Part shown: piece by piece, positions 32,017-41,507 of the stretch | How positions within the stretch are numbered: position 1 is the stretch's first letter | Layout of the letters: every line of letters begins with the position of its first letter | Source of the DNA: Mediterraneibacter agrestimuris | Lineage (GTDB): Bacteria > Bacillota > Clostridia > Lachnospirales > Lachnospiraceae | DNA length: 64,000 nt | NCBI RefSeq assembly: GCF_943193195.1 | Contig: NZ_CALPDG010000001.1 | Location: 186,001 to 250,000 of the forward strand | Direction: 5' to 3' | Notes under the pieces: generated by a model | The model's database searches: none | What the model was told of the DNA's origin: nothing | Seen by the model: only the letters and a program-made list of their open reading frames with translations | Position numbers and translations under genes: made by a program

Positions 32017-34506
32017 TTAAAATGTTTCTGGTGTCACTGTTACTTTTTCTAATTTCCAGATATCTTTCACGTACTCCTCTATGGTACGGTCAGATGTAAA
32101 TTTACCGCAGCAGGCAGTGTTAAGCAGTGCCATCTTAGACCATCTCTGACTGTCACGGTATGCCTCTTCCACACGCTTCTGCGCATCTGCATAAGAACGG
32201 AAATCCTTCAGGATAAAATACGTATCCGCTCTGTCTGTGCACTGTGTATTCAGCAGAGAGTTGTAAAGGTTCTTATACATATTATGGTCGCCATGTGCAT
32301 AAGTTCCATCCATCAGCTGATCGATTACACGTTTCAGTTCCCAGTCATTGAAATAAATATCAATCGGATCATATCCGCCGTGGTTCTCATAGTTGATTAC
32401 TTCCTCAGAACTCAGTCCGAAGATAAATGTATTCTCGATTCCGACCTCTTCTACAATCTCTACATTGGCTCCATCCATTGTTCCCAATGTCAGTGCACCG
32501 TTGAGCATAAATTTCATGTTTCCTGTACCGGAAGCCTCTTTAGAAGCCGTGGAAATCTGCTCACTGACGTCTGCTGCCGCAAAGATCATCTCTGCGTTAG
32601 ATACACGGTAATCCTCGATAAATACAACTTTCAGCTTCCCGTTAATACTTCTGTCATTATTTACCACATCCGCAACCGAATTGATCAATTTGATTGTCTC
32701 TTTCGCTCTCAAGTATCCCGCCGCTGCCTTGGCTCCAAAAATAAATGTTCTTGGATAGAAGGACATTTCCGGATGCTCCTTAATCTGGTTGTACAGATAC
32801 ATAACATGCAGAATGTTCAAAAGCTGACGTTTATATTCATGGAGACGTTTCACCTGCACATCAAAGATAGATCGTGGATCTATATCAATTCCATTATGCT
32901 CTTTGATATATTTTGCCAGACGTATCTTATTTTGATACTTAATCTGCATAAAGTCTCTTCTTGCCTGCTCATCATTTACAAGCGGCTTCAGATTGGCAAG
33001 CTGTGCAAGATCTGTCTTCCATCCGTCACCGATCCGGTCTGTAATCCATTCTGACAAAAGAGCATTGCCGTGAGCAAGAAAGCGTCTCTGGGTAATACCA
33101 TTTGTTTTATTGTTAAACTTCTCCGGCATCATCTCGTAGAAATCACGAAGCTGTTCCTTTTTCAGAATTTCCGTGTGAAGGCGTGCAACACCATTTACAG
33201 AAAATCCGGCAATAATTGCCATATTTGCCATACGCACCTGACCATCCCAGAGAATCGACATCTTCTTAACCTTTTCTTCATTTCCAGGATATTTTGCACG
33301 AACTTCTTTTAGGAAACGTCTGTCAATCTCCTGCACGATCTGGTAAATTCTCGGAAGCAGTCTGGAGAACAAGTCAATCGGCCACTTCTCAAGCGCTTCT
33401 GCCATAATCGTATGGTTTGTATAAGCGCATGTTTTTGTTGTTACATCCCATGCTTCTTCCCATGTCAGTCCCTCCTGATCGATAAGCAAATGCATCAGTT
33501 CAGGAACAGCAACCGTCGGGTGGGTATCGTTCATCTGAATAATTACTTTTTCATGCAGCTTCTTGATGTCCTCATTCTCACGTTTGTATTTCGCAATGAT
33601 TTCCTGCAAACTTGCAGAAATAAAGAAATACTGCTGTTTCAGACGAAGTTCTTTTCCCGCGTAATGATTGTCGTTCGGATAAAGCACCTCTACAATTGTC
33701 CTTGCAAGATTTTCCTGCTCCACTGCTTTGTGGTAGTCTCCTCTGTCAAAAGATGCCAGCTGGAAATCTGTAATCGCTTTAGCATCCCAGATACGCAAGG
33801 TATTTACTACATGGTTGTTATATCCTACGATCGGCATATCATACGGAATTGCCAGTACAGACTCAAAATCTTCCTGAACAAATTTATCCGCCCCTGTTTC
33901 TGCATCACGCTCAAAACGCACAGTACCACCGAATCGTACCTCCTTGGCATACTCATCTCTGCGGATTTCAAACGGATTGCCGTCCTTCAGCCAGTTATCC
34001 GGCGTCTCTACCTGATAGCCGTTTTCAATTTTCTGCTTAAACATACCATAACGATAGCGGATTCCGCATCCATATGCCGGATAGTTCAATGTTGCCAGAG
34101 AGTCAAGGAAACATGCAGCCAGTCTTCCCAGACCACCGTTTCCAAGAGCCGCGTCCGGCTCCTGATCCTCGATTACATTGAGATCAAATCCAAGCTCATC
34201 CAAAGCTTCTTTCACTCCGTTATACATTGTCAGATTGATGAGGTTATTTCCAAGTGCACGCCCCATCAAAAACTCCATAGACATATAGTACACGGTCTTT
34301 GCTCCGGCTTTCTTGTATGCCGCCTGTGTTGCCAGCCAGTCATCGATGATCGCCTCTTTTACAGCATAACAAACTGCCTGAAAAATCTGCTGTTTGCTGG
34401 CTTCCTCTACAGTTTTACGGTAAAGGGTCTTTACATTTTCCTTTACCATAACCTTAAACTCTTCTTTATCAAACTCTTGTCTTTCTTTTAAAATGTTATT
34501 ATTCAT
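32017..34506 (-). CDS. glgP: Glycogen/maltodextrin phosphorylase
   Basis: An 829-residue GT35 phosphorylase that releases glucose-1-phosphate from alpha-1,4-glucans. It contains DAALGNGGLGRLAACFLDS, YGIRYRYGMFKQ (as CGIRYRYGMFKQ), HPTVAVPELMHLLID, GFSVNGVARLHTEILK, NGITQRRFL and the PLP site EASGTGNMKFMLNGALTLGTMDGANVEI. Length is normal. The start at 34506 follows AAGGAATGTGAAGAA and lies 13 bases after the ileS stop, so it is probably co-transcribed with ileS, an odd partner. An antisense open frame of 359 codons over this gene is a shadow. Confidence 0.96.
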   Translation of the reverse strand: MNNNILKERQEFDKEEFKVMVKENVKTLYRKTVEEASKQQIFQAVCYAVKEAIIDDWLATQAAYKKAGAKTVYYMSMEFLMGRALGNNLINLTMYNGVKEALDELGFDLNVIEDQEPDAALGNGGLGRLAACFLDSLATLNYPAYGCGIRYRYGMFKQKIENGYQVETPDNWLKDGNPFEIRRDEYAKEVRFGGTVRFERDAETGADKFVQEDFESVLAIPYDMPIVGYNNHVVNTLRIWDAKAITDFQLASFDRGDYHKAVEQENLARTIVEVLYPNDNHYAGKELRLKQQYFFISASLQEIIAKYKRENEDIKKLHEKVIIQMNDTHPTVAVPELMHLLIDQEGLTWEEAWDVTTKTCAYTNHTIMAEALEKWPIDLFSRLLPRIYQIVQEIDRRFLKEVRAKYPGNEEKVKKMSILWDGQVRMANMAIIAGFSVNGVARLHTEILKKEQLRDFYEMMPEKFNNKTNGITQRRFLAHGNALLSEWITDRIGDGWKTDLAQLANLKPLVNDEQARRDFMQIKYQNKIRLAKYIKEHNGIDIDPRSIFDVQVKRLHEYKRQLLNILHVMYLYNQIKEHPEMSFYPRTFIFGAKAAAGYLRAKETIKLINSVADVVNNDRSINGKLKVVFIEDYRVSNAEMIFAAADVSEQISTASKEASGTGNMKFMLNGALTLGTMDGANVEIVEEVGIENTFIFGLSSEEVINYENHGGYDPIDIYFNDWELKRVIDQLMDGTYAHGDHNMYKNLYNSLLNTQCTDRADTYFILKDFRSYADAQKRVEEAYRDSQRWSKMALLNTACCGKFTSDRTIEEYVKDIWKLEKVTVTPETF

Positions 34507-34519
34507 TTCTTCACATTCC

Positions 34520-37500
34520 TTATTTTTCTTCTTTTTGAACACCCAGAACAACTGCTTCTCCATTTATTTTCCATTCCTTTACATATCCCGCTGGTTCTGC
34601 CTTTTCTACAGAATTTGCCAGTACCTCTTTTCCAATTGTTCCGGCATATTCTGCAAAGACCGCTTCTGCTTTTTCACTTCCATCATAGGTTACAGCAATC
34701 TTATCCATAACTTCAAAGCCTGCTTCTTTTCTCATAGTCTGAATCTTGCTGATAATTTCTCTTACAAAGCCTTCCTTTAACAATTCCTCCGACAGATTTG
34801 TGTCCAGAACAACTGTGATTCCATTGTCATTTTCTGAAACAAATCCCTCTACTTGCGCAGTATCGATCAACAGGTCCTCTTTAAACAGCGTCACTTCCTG
34901 ACCGCCGATGTCAAGCTTCAATGTTCCTGATTCATTTAACTCATCCATTGCGTTATTGCCGTCCAGTACATCCAGCGCCTGTTTGATCCCTCCTAATAGC
35001 TTACCATATTTTGGTCCAACTGTCTTTAACTGTGGTTTAAAACTATAAGAAGTAAAATCACGGACATCTTCTGTAAATTTCACATTTTTTACATTCAGTT
35101 CATCGGCTACAATTTCCTTGTAGAAGTCCGGCAGATCAAATCCTGCCTTTACAAACATCTGTCCAATCGGCTGACGGTTTTTAATGTTGGAAGTGTTGCG
35201 GCACGCACGGCCCATAACAACCAGTTTGAGAACATTTTCCATATTGGCTTCCAGTTCAGAGTCAATATATGCATCGTCTGCCGCCGGGTAATCGCACAAG
35301 TGAATACTTTCTGGAGCAGTTTTATCAATACTGCACACCAGATTCTGATAAATCTCTTCCGTCATAAACGGAATCATCGGAGCCGCAACCTTGCAGACGT
35401 TCAAAAGAGCTGTATATAATGTCATATATGCATTGATCTTATCCTGCTCCATTCCCTTCGCCCAGAAACGCTCACGGCTTCTTCTGACATACCAGTTGCT
35501 CATATCATCTACAAAATCCTGCAGCGCTCTTGCACTCTCCGGGATGCGGTAGTTTGCCAGATTATCATCTACTGTTTTAATCAGTGTATTCAATTTGGAC
35601 AGAAGCCATCTATCCATAACAGATAATTTTTCATAATCCAGTGTATATTTTGCTGCATCGAACTCGTCAATATTTGCATACAATACAAAGAATGCATATG
35701 TGTTCCACAGAGTTCCCATGAACTTACGCTGTCCCTCTGTCACTGCTTTTCCATGGAACCGGTTCGGCAGCCATGGCGCACTGTTTACATAGAAATACCA
35801 GCGGATCGCGTCTGCTCCATATGTGCTCAGGGCATCAAACGGATCAACCGCATTTCCCTTAGACTTACTCATCTTCTGCCCGTTCTCATCTTGTACATGT
35901 CCAAGAACGATTACATTCTCATACGGCGCCTTATTAAACAGCAGCGTAGAAATTGCCAGCAAAGAGTAAAACCAGCCTCGTGTCTGGTCTACTGCTTCGG
36001 AAATAAACTGTGCCGGGAACTGTTTCTCGAAAAGTTCCTTATTTTCAAACGGATAGTGATGCTGTGCGAACGGCATGGATCCACTGTCAAACCAGCAGTC
36101 GATCACCTCCGGTACACGGTGCATCGGCTTTCCACACTTCGGGCACCGGATAGTCACTTCGTCTATATACGGACGGTGCAGTTCAATATCATCCGGACAG
36201 TTATCAGACATGGATTTCAGTTCTCCAATACTTCCGATGGAGTGCTGATGTCCACATTCACATTCCCAGATATTGAGCGGAGTTCCCCAGTAACGGTTAC
36301 GGGAGATTCCCCAATCCTGTACGTTCTCCAGCCAGTCTCCGAAACGTCCCTTTCCGATGCTTTCCGGAATCCAGTTAATAGTATTGTTATTTGCAATCAA
36401 ATCCTCTTTTACTGCGGTCATCTTGATGAACCATGACTCACGTGCATAGTAAATCAGCGGAGTATCACATCTCCAGCAGTGCGGATAGCTGTGCTCGAAC
36501 TTCGGCGCATCAAAAAGCTGGTTTCTTGCATCCAGATCTTTCAGCACTTCCGGGTCAGCCTTTTTCACAAACAGCCCTGCAAACGGAGTGCTTTCTGCCA
36601 TATTTCCCTTCTCATCTACGAGCTGAACGAACGGCAGGTCATATTTTCTTCCTACATTTGCATCGTCTTCACCAAATGCCGGCGCGATATGAACTACGCC
36701 AGTACCGTCTGTCAATGTTACATAGGTATCGCAGACTACATAAAATGCTTTCTTGTGCTGCTTCTCTGCCGCATCTGCGGAACACTGGAATAACGGCTCA
36801 TACTCTTTGTATTCCAGATCTGTTCCTTTGTAAGTCTCCAGAACCTCATATGCTTTTATGCCCTCTTCCTCATTCGCCAGCTTCCCAAGAACCGTGTCAA
36901 GAAGCGCTGCCGCCATATAATATACATATCCGTCGGCAGCCTTTACTTTTGCGTAATCCTCATTCGGATTCACGCAAAGTGCAAGGTTAGACGGCAATGT
37001 CCACGGTGTGGTCGTCCATGCCAGAATGTATGCATCCTCGTCTTTGACCTTAAATCTTGCAATTGCGGAACGCTCTTTGACGTCCTTATATCCCTGCGCC
37101 ACTTCCTGTGCAGAAAGCGGAGTTCCGCAGCGCGGACAGTAAGGTACGATCTTGAACCCTTTGTACAAAAGTCCCTTATCCCAGATCTGCTTCAATGCCC
37201 ACCATTCAGATTCGATAAAATTATTGTCATAAGTTACATATGGATCGTCCATATCCGCCCAGAAACCAACGGTGCTGGAGAAGTCCTCCCACATTCCTTT
37301 GTATTTCCAAACGCTTTCCTTACATTTGTCAATAAACGGTTCCAGCCCGTATTCCTCAATCTGGTCTTTTCCGTCCAGACCTAAGAGTTTCTCCACTTCC
37401 AGCTCTACCGGCAGACCATGAGTATCCCATCCGGCCTTTCTCGGCACTTCAAACCCTTTCATTGTACGGTAACGAGGAATCATATCCTTTATAACGCGTG

Positions 37501-37681
37501 TCAGTACATGTCCGATATGTGGTTTTCCATTAGCAGTCGGAGGACCGTCATAGAAGGTATACATAGGCTTGCCTTCCCGCTCCTTCATACTTTTCTGGAA
37601 AATATCATTATCGGCCCAGAACTTCTCGACTTCCTTTTCACGCTCTACGAAATTCATATCCGCAGATACTTTCTTATACAT
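34520..37681 (-). CDS. ileS: Isoleucyl-tRNA synthetase
   Basis: A 1053-residue class I synthetase charging tRNA-Ile. The HIGH motif is PHIGH (54-58) in GPPTANGKPHIGHVLTRV; KMSKS occurs as GQKMSKSKGNAVDP near residue 600; the editing domain has TTPWTLPSNLALCVNP. Length and a C-terminal anticodon-binding domain place it in the longer eukaryote-like IleS2 type that can confer mupirocin tolerance; that classification is inferred from length and sequence style. Transcription is under an Ile-type T-box leader just upstream. glgP follows 13 bases later. Confidence 0.97.
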   Translation of the reverse strand: MYKKVSADMNFVEREKEVEKFWADNDIFQKSMKEREGKPMYTFYDGPPTANGKPHIGHVLTRVIKDMIPRYRTMKGFEVPRKAGWDTHGLPVELEVEKLLGLDGKDQIEEYGLEPFIDKCKESVWKYKGMWEDFSSTVGFWADMDDPYVTYDNNFIESEWWALKQIWDKGLLYKGFKIVPYCPRCGTPLSAQEVAQGYKDVKERSAIARFKVKDEDAYILAWTTTPWTLPSNLALCVNPNEDYAKVKAADGYVYYMAAALLDTVLGKLANEEEGIKAYEVLETYKGTDLEYKEYEPLFQCSADAAEKQHKKAFYVVCDTYVTLTDGTGVVHIAPAFGEDDANVGRKYDLPFVQLVDEKGNMAESTPFAGLFVKKADPEVLKDLDARNQLFDAPKFEHSYPHCWRCDTPLIYYARESWFIKMTAVKEDLIANNNTINWIPESIGKGRFGDWLENVQDWGISRNRYWGTPLNIWECECGHQHSIGSIGELKSMSDNCPDDIELHRPYIDEVTIRCPKCGKPMHRVPEVIDCWFDSGSMPFAQHHYPFENKELFEKQFPAQFISEAVDQTRGWFYSLLAISTLLFNKAPYENVIVLGHVQDENGQKMSKSKGNAVDPFDALSTYGADAIRWYFYVNSAPWLPNRFHGKAVTEGQRKFMGTLWNTYAFFVLYANIDEFDAAKYTLDYEKLSVMDRWLLSKLNTLIKTVDDNLANYRIPESARALQDFVDDMSNWYVRRSRERFWAKGMEQDKINAYMTLYTALLNVCKVAAPMIPFMTEEIYQNLVCSIDKTAPESIHLCDYPAADDAYIDSELEANMENVLKLVVMGRACRNTSNIKNRQPIGQMFVKAGFDLPDFYKEIVADELNVKNVKFTEDVRDFTSYSFKPQLKTVGPKYGKLLGGIKQALDVLDGNNAMDELNESGTLKLDIGGQEVTLFKEDLLIDTAQVEGFVSENDNGITVVLDTNLSEELLKEGFVREIISKIQTMRKEAGFEVMDKIAVTYDGSEKAEAVFAEYAGTIGKEVLANSVEKAEPAGYVKEWKINGEAVVLGVQKEEK

Positions 37682-37731
37682 GTCCCTTCTTCCTTTCTAA
37701 AAACATTTTATTTTACAGTTCCATAAGATTG

Positions 37732-38050
37732 AAAAAAAAGCCCTTCATCCTGTAACAGGACAAAGGGTCAACTCTTTGCTTATACCACCTTTTACAACAT
37801 ACTCCGGCATCCTGACCGTTCATACGCGTTCCGGTAACGGCGGAACTCCGGCATTTCCTAATGAAAGCCCAGTTATAAGTAAACGTCTTACCGGAATACA
37901 AAACAACTGTCCTTCGTTCGGAAACTGCAGCTCAGAAGTGATCTTCAAAAATAACTTACTCGTACCGGACTTTCACCAACTCCGGCTCGCTGAAACTTTG
38001 TGTTATACTCTACTGTCTTCGTCCATGCTTTTTCAATCTTCTTTTCACGG
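37732..38050 (-). ncRNA. T-box leader (Ile) of ileS
   Basis: A tRNA-sensing riboswitch in the roughly 370-base leader. On the minus strand: stem I with AGCGAGCCGGAGTTGGTGAAAG and TCCGG, the specifier loop GAAGATCACTTCTGAGC in which ATC is an Ile codon, then the T-box stretch AAAAGGTGGTATAAGC, and the terminator CCCTTTGTCCTG/CAGGATGAAGGG (37741-37767) followed by eight T. Uncharged tRNA-Ile would stabilise the antiterminator and allow ileS expression. Confidence 0.92.
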
Positions 38051-38055
38051 GTGTA

Positions 38056-38084
38056 ATTATAAAGAAAAACACAAAAAATGTCAA
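38056..38084 (-). promoter_or_regulatory. Consensus sigma-A promoter of the ileS T-box leader
   Basis: TTGACA (38079-38084), 17 bases, TATAAT (38056-38061) on the minus strand; transcription would begin at the 5' end of the T-box RNA. Confidence 0.9.
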
Positions 38085-38112
38085 GTCTAAAGCACTGCAT
38101 ATCCATCACCAA

Positions 38113-38200
38113 AGTAACAACAGTTCAGCCTTTCGGCTGCAATATTACAGAATCCGCCCCTTCACCGTAGGTGAAAGGGCGGGTTCTATTTTTCCATCAT
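38113..38200. repeat. Dispersed intergenic repeat copy with hairpin
   Basis: GTAACAACAGTTCAGCC, TTTCGGCTGC, ATTACAGAATCCGCCCC, then a strong hairpin CCGCCCCTTCACC/GGTGAAAGGGCGG, GGTTCTATTTTTCCATCAT. The last half matches the plus-strand form of the copy at 8484-8630 (GGTGAAAGGACGGATTCT...CCATCATGCG). Confidence 0.75.
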
Positions 38201-38226
38201 ATGTTTTATTCCGTTATAATACTCTC

Positions 38227-39282
38227 TTACCAATCTGTATAAATATCAATTGTCCCAGAAGCACACCCAGTATCATATACCATCCCGGTACCAAGAGATG
38301 TTTCAACAATCGTCCCTTTAGGATAATCACTGCTTGCCACACAAATGTAGCCGTTCGCATCCCGGATTGTTCCGTCAGATGCCACATGCCGTCCCGGGAT
38401 ATCTAATCCTCCGCCCGGCAATACACGCTGAGAATAATATGTCTCACGATGTCCATTAAAATACACAACACCGATCCATGGATTTAACTGCCCGTCCCCT
38501 GACGGATAATTATACCCGCCTCCTGTGCTGACACTGTCATTATTATCATTGTTAACATTGCTGTTATTCATATTATCAGAACCACTGTCGGACGTTGTTG
38601 AATTATTTCCACTGCCGCCTGCCGGAGCATTTGTCTGTGTAGTATTCCGATCTGTTCCTGCTGCACGTTCAGCCTTCATCGCTGTAATTGCCGCCTGCAC
38701 CATTGACAGATCTGCAGAAGTCTCCGTTGCTTTTGCATTCAATGCCTCTCTCTTTGCATTCAACTCTTCTTCAAGATTCTGATATGACTCTTTCTGTTTC
38801 CTCAGATATTCTTCTTCACCTTCAATCGTACAGCGAAGATTCTTTAGTTCATCAAACATTCCGCGGTCATATTCGCTCATCGTCTGCACGAAATAAACCT
38901 TATTGATAAAATCTGATAAACTGGTCGCGGAAAAAATCATGCCAAGAAGAGATTCTCCGCCATTCTCATAAATATACTGGATACGAATCTTCATATCATC
39001 ATAATGGGCATCCTCATTATTCTTTGCAATATGAAGCTGTTCCTCTGTTTTGATAATATCATTATTGACAGATTCCAATTCTACCTCGTTTTTAGCAATC
39101 TGCTCTCCGATTTTAAGAAGTTCTCCATTAATGCTGTCCAGCTCACTCTGCAAACCGAAAGACTGGTTCTCTAAACCATCCAGGTCATCTGCCCGAACCT
39201 TCAGTGCAGGACATAACAAACTAAATACGCACACCACGGCTGCTATCTTTCGTAACCATTGATTTCGTTTTGTTTTCATCAT
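38227..39282 (-). CDS. Exported coiled-coil protein with C-terminal 3D domain
   Basis: A 351-residue secreted protein: signal peptide (about 1-31, AAVVCVFSLLCPALKVRAD), a CwlO-like double coiled coil (about 33-210, LDGLENQSFGLQSELDSINGELLKIGEQIAKNEVELESV...), an Asn/Ser/Gly-rich linker, and a 3D domain with the aspartates in GMVYDTGCASGTIDIYTDW. 3D domains share the barrel of the MltA lytic transglycosylase and are found in clostridial resuscitation-type wall hydrolases. It probably cleaves peptidoglycan; the coiled coil may mediate control by an FtsEX-like partner, which is inference. Confidence 0.88.
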   Translation of the reverse strand: MMKTKRNQWLRKIAAVVCVFSLLCPALKVRADDLDGLENQSFGLQSELDSINGELLKIGEQIAKNEVELESVNNDIIKTEEQLHIAKNNEDAHYDDMKIRIQYIYENGGESLLGMIFSATSLSDFINKVYFVQTMSEYDRGMFDELKNLRCTIEGEEEYLRKQKESYQNLEEELNAKREALNAKATETSADLSMVQAAITAMKAERAAGTDRNTTQTNAPAGGSGNNSTTSDSGSDNMNNSNVNNDNNDSVSTGGGYNYPSGDGQLNPWIGVVYFNGHRETYYSQRVLPGGGLDIPGRHVASDGTIRDANGYICVASSDYPKGTIVETSLGTGMVYDTGCASGTIDIYTDW

Positions 39283-39410
39283 ACCTTTTCTTCCTTGATA
39301 TATTTGGGAAATGAATACCTATACAGTTCCCTCACTTTAGGGTAGCTTATATATTTTACTATGTTTTTACATGATTGTCAAACTAACAGACTAAAAATAA
39401 GCACTATAAT

Positions 39411-39450
39411 AACGATTCAGCCAGAAGGCTGCACTGTTACTGAATCCGCC
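39411..39450. repeat. Degenerate GTTCAGCC/GAATCCGCC repeat copy
   Basis: ATTCAGCCAGAAGGCTGC, ACTGTTACTGAATCCGCC. The carboxypeptidase stop codon (39451-39453) abuts its end. Confidence 0.65.
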
Positions 39451-40764
39451 CTATGCCGGATACTTTCTTTTCCGGTGTCTGCTGAAAAAGATAAGAAGCA
39501 GTATAATTGAAGCGCCCACACCCGTCAGGCAGATTGCAATAACCAGATTTTTCTTTTTTTTCTCTTCTTCGTTCTTCTGTCCATCTTCTGATTCTACAGT
39601 ATCCATATCCTTCACAAATATATTCTTTTTCAATTTGACCTCTGTACTTCCCACTGTCTGCCCCTGATATTTGTAAACAGCTTTTCCATACGTTCCATCT
39701 TCAGAAGTGACTATACATTCCATCTCCGAAGCATTCATGCCCTTTGGAAGCACCACATAAGCATTTTCGTTTGTATAACTTTTTACCTGACCCGGCATAT
39801 CTAGTTCCCACACAGGTACTTTAGAAAAATTGTGGAATACATAATCCATCATAGCCCTTGTATCTGTATATGCATCCACTCCATAGTCATAAAGTACAAC
39901 AGCCGCAAGCTGCATTTCCCCGTTATCTGCCATCGTCACAAGGGTCGTCATTGACTGATCTGTATACCCGGTTTTCCCTCCGGTGCAATATTCATAGTAA
40001 TAGTCGTTTCCATCCCAGAGCATCTTATGATTCTGTTGAAAAACACGCTCTTCTTTTTCCAGATTAGTCGGTTGAATGCGGTATTCCAGCGTCTTCATAA
40101 TTTCCCTGAATTCTTCTCTCTGATAAACCGCCGAGGCAATCAATGCCATGTCATAGGCAGTTGTATAATGATTTTCATCATGAAGTCCGTTGGAATTGAC
40201 CCAGTTAGACCCTGTACACCCAAGCTCTTTTGCTCTTTTATTCATCAATTCAATAAATGTATCATATCCGCCGTTTAAATAATTTTGTCCTATGCTCTCC
40301 GCTACCGCATAAGATACTTCATTTGCAGAAGCAAGAAGAACCGCATATAGTGCGTCATTCATACTGATTTCTTCTCCTGGCCGCATACCGATACTGGCAT
40401 CATCCCAGTTCAATATGTCCACACTTTCCTGTGAAAATGTAACCCTGTCTGCCAATGTCCCATTCTCCAACGCAACCAATGTGGTCAAAAGTTTTGTGAT
40501 GCTTGCCGGATAATGCCGTTCATCCGGCTTCTTCGCATAAAGGATTGCTCCACTCCCCATATCAATCACAATAGCCGACTGCGCATACACAGCAGGACCT
40601 TCCGGCCAGTTTTCCAGACTGTTCGTATCAGCGGGAATTTCTAAAGATGCCCTCTTCTCTGCTTCTAATTGTGCATTCTCATCTTCTGCCCTCACATCCT
40701 GCACCGGCTGGACTGCGAACACTGTTACTGCCAGAAGTCCCGCCAAAACCCTTTTTAAATTCAT
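39451..40764 (-). CDS. D-alanyl-D-alanine carboxypeptidase (S11 penicillin-binding protein)
   Basis: A 437-residue low-molecular-weight PBP that trims the terminal D-Ala of peptidoglycan stem peptides. It has a signal peptide, the active-site tetrad SITK (Ser88, Lys91), SAN (146-148) and KTG in CTGGKTGYTDQ, a C-terminal beta domain, and an extra C-terminal membrane helix (LVIAICLTGVGASIILLLIFF) with a basic tail, in place of the usual amphipathic helix. The start at 40764 follows AGGAGAGTATGGA; the ATG at 40785 lacks a ribosome site. DacF-type homologues often serve sporulation. Confidence 0.95.
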   Translation of the reverse strand: MNLKRVLAGLLAVTVFAVQPVQDVRAEDENAQLEAEKRASLEIPADTNSLENWPEGPAVYAQSAIVIDMGSGAILYAKKPDERHYPASITKLLTTLVALENGTLADRVTFSQESVDILNWDDASIGMRPGEEISMNDALYAVLLASANEVSYAVAESIGQNYLNGGYDTFIELMNKRAKELGCTGSNWVNSNGLHDENHYTTAYDMALIASAVYQREEFREIMKTLEYRIQPTNLEKEERVFQQNHKMLWDGNDYYYEYCTGGKTGYTDQSMTTLVTMADNGEMQLAAVVLYDYGVDAYTDTRAMMDYVFHNFSKVPVWELDMPGQVKSYTNENAYVVLPKGMNASEMECIVTSEDGTYGKAVYKYQGQTVGSTEVKLKKNIFVKDMDTVESEDGQKNEEEKKKKNLVIAICLTGVGASIILLLIFFSRHRKRKYPA

Positions 40765-40831
40765 TCCATACTCTCCTGATATCATTCTTTTTCAGGCATT
40801 TGATAAATATCATAAACCTGTTCTTTTAATT

Positions 40832-41488
40832 TTATATGTGAAAACACTTTTGAATATCCTGTATTGTACCCAGAACCAGCATGGTATTATCCCCGTCCAC
40901 CGGAATGAATGTATCGGATTTGATATTCATATCCATTTCCCCATTGTGTTTAAATGCCATAATGTTAATATTATGGCTGTTACGGATATCCAGTTGTCCT
41001 ACAGTCTTTCCAACCCATTTCTTTGGTATCATAATTTCAAAAATTGCATGGTTTTTGTCCAATTCTACATAATCCAGAATGTGGTCTGCAGTGTAACGGA
41101 TCGCCGTCCATGTCGCAAGCTGTTTTTCTGGATATACCACCTCGTCTGCTCCATTCCGCAGCAGAAACTTTGCATGTACATCTCTTGCCGCTCTTGATAC
41201 GACCAACACTGCCCCCAGTTCCTTCAACAAAGAAGTTGTTTCTAAAGAAGCCTGAAAGTTATCGCCAATTGCAACAATACACACATCGTAGTTCCGCACA
41301 CCAAGAGATTCCAAAAATTCTTTGTTCGTACTGTCTCCAATCTGCGCATTTGTAACATAAGGCAGCACTGCATTCACCCTGTCTTCCTGAACATCAACTG
41401 CCATCACCTCATGGTGAAATTCATCCAGTTTCCCCGCGATATGACGTCCAAATCTACCAAGTCCGATTAATAATACTGATTTCATCAT
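40832..41488 (-). CDS. ktrA: Ktr/Trk potassium uptake regulatory subunit
   Basis: A 218-residue cytoplasmic gating ring protein with an RCK_N domain (SVLLIGLGRFGRHIAGKLDEFHHEVMAVD, NAD/ATP-binding GLGRFG at 9-14) and RCK_C domain (WVGKTVGQLDIRNSHNINIMAFKHNG, where c-di-AMP binds in homologues). It pairs with the membrane subunit encoded 20 bases upstream. Whether it is KtrA or KtrC by orthology cannot be decided here. Confidence 0.93.
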   Translation of the reverse strand: MMKSVLLIGLGRFGRHIAGKLDEFHHEVMAVDVQEDRVNAVLPYVTNAQIGDSTNKEFLESLGVRNYDVCIVAIGDNFQASLETTSLLKELGAVLVVSRAARDVHAKFLLRNGADEVVYPEKQLATWTAIRYTADHILDYVELDKNHAIFEIMIPKKWVGKTVGQLDIRNSHNINIMAFKHNGEMDMNIKSDTFIPVDGDNTMLVLGTIQDIQKCFHI

Positions 41489-41507
41489 TTTTCTGTTCCT
41501 CCTTCAT

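Noticed and set aside
33412-34491. 359-codon plus-strand open frame
   Set aside because: Entirely antisense to glgP with shadow-type Cys/Leu/Ser-rich composition.
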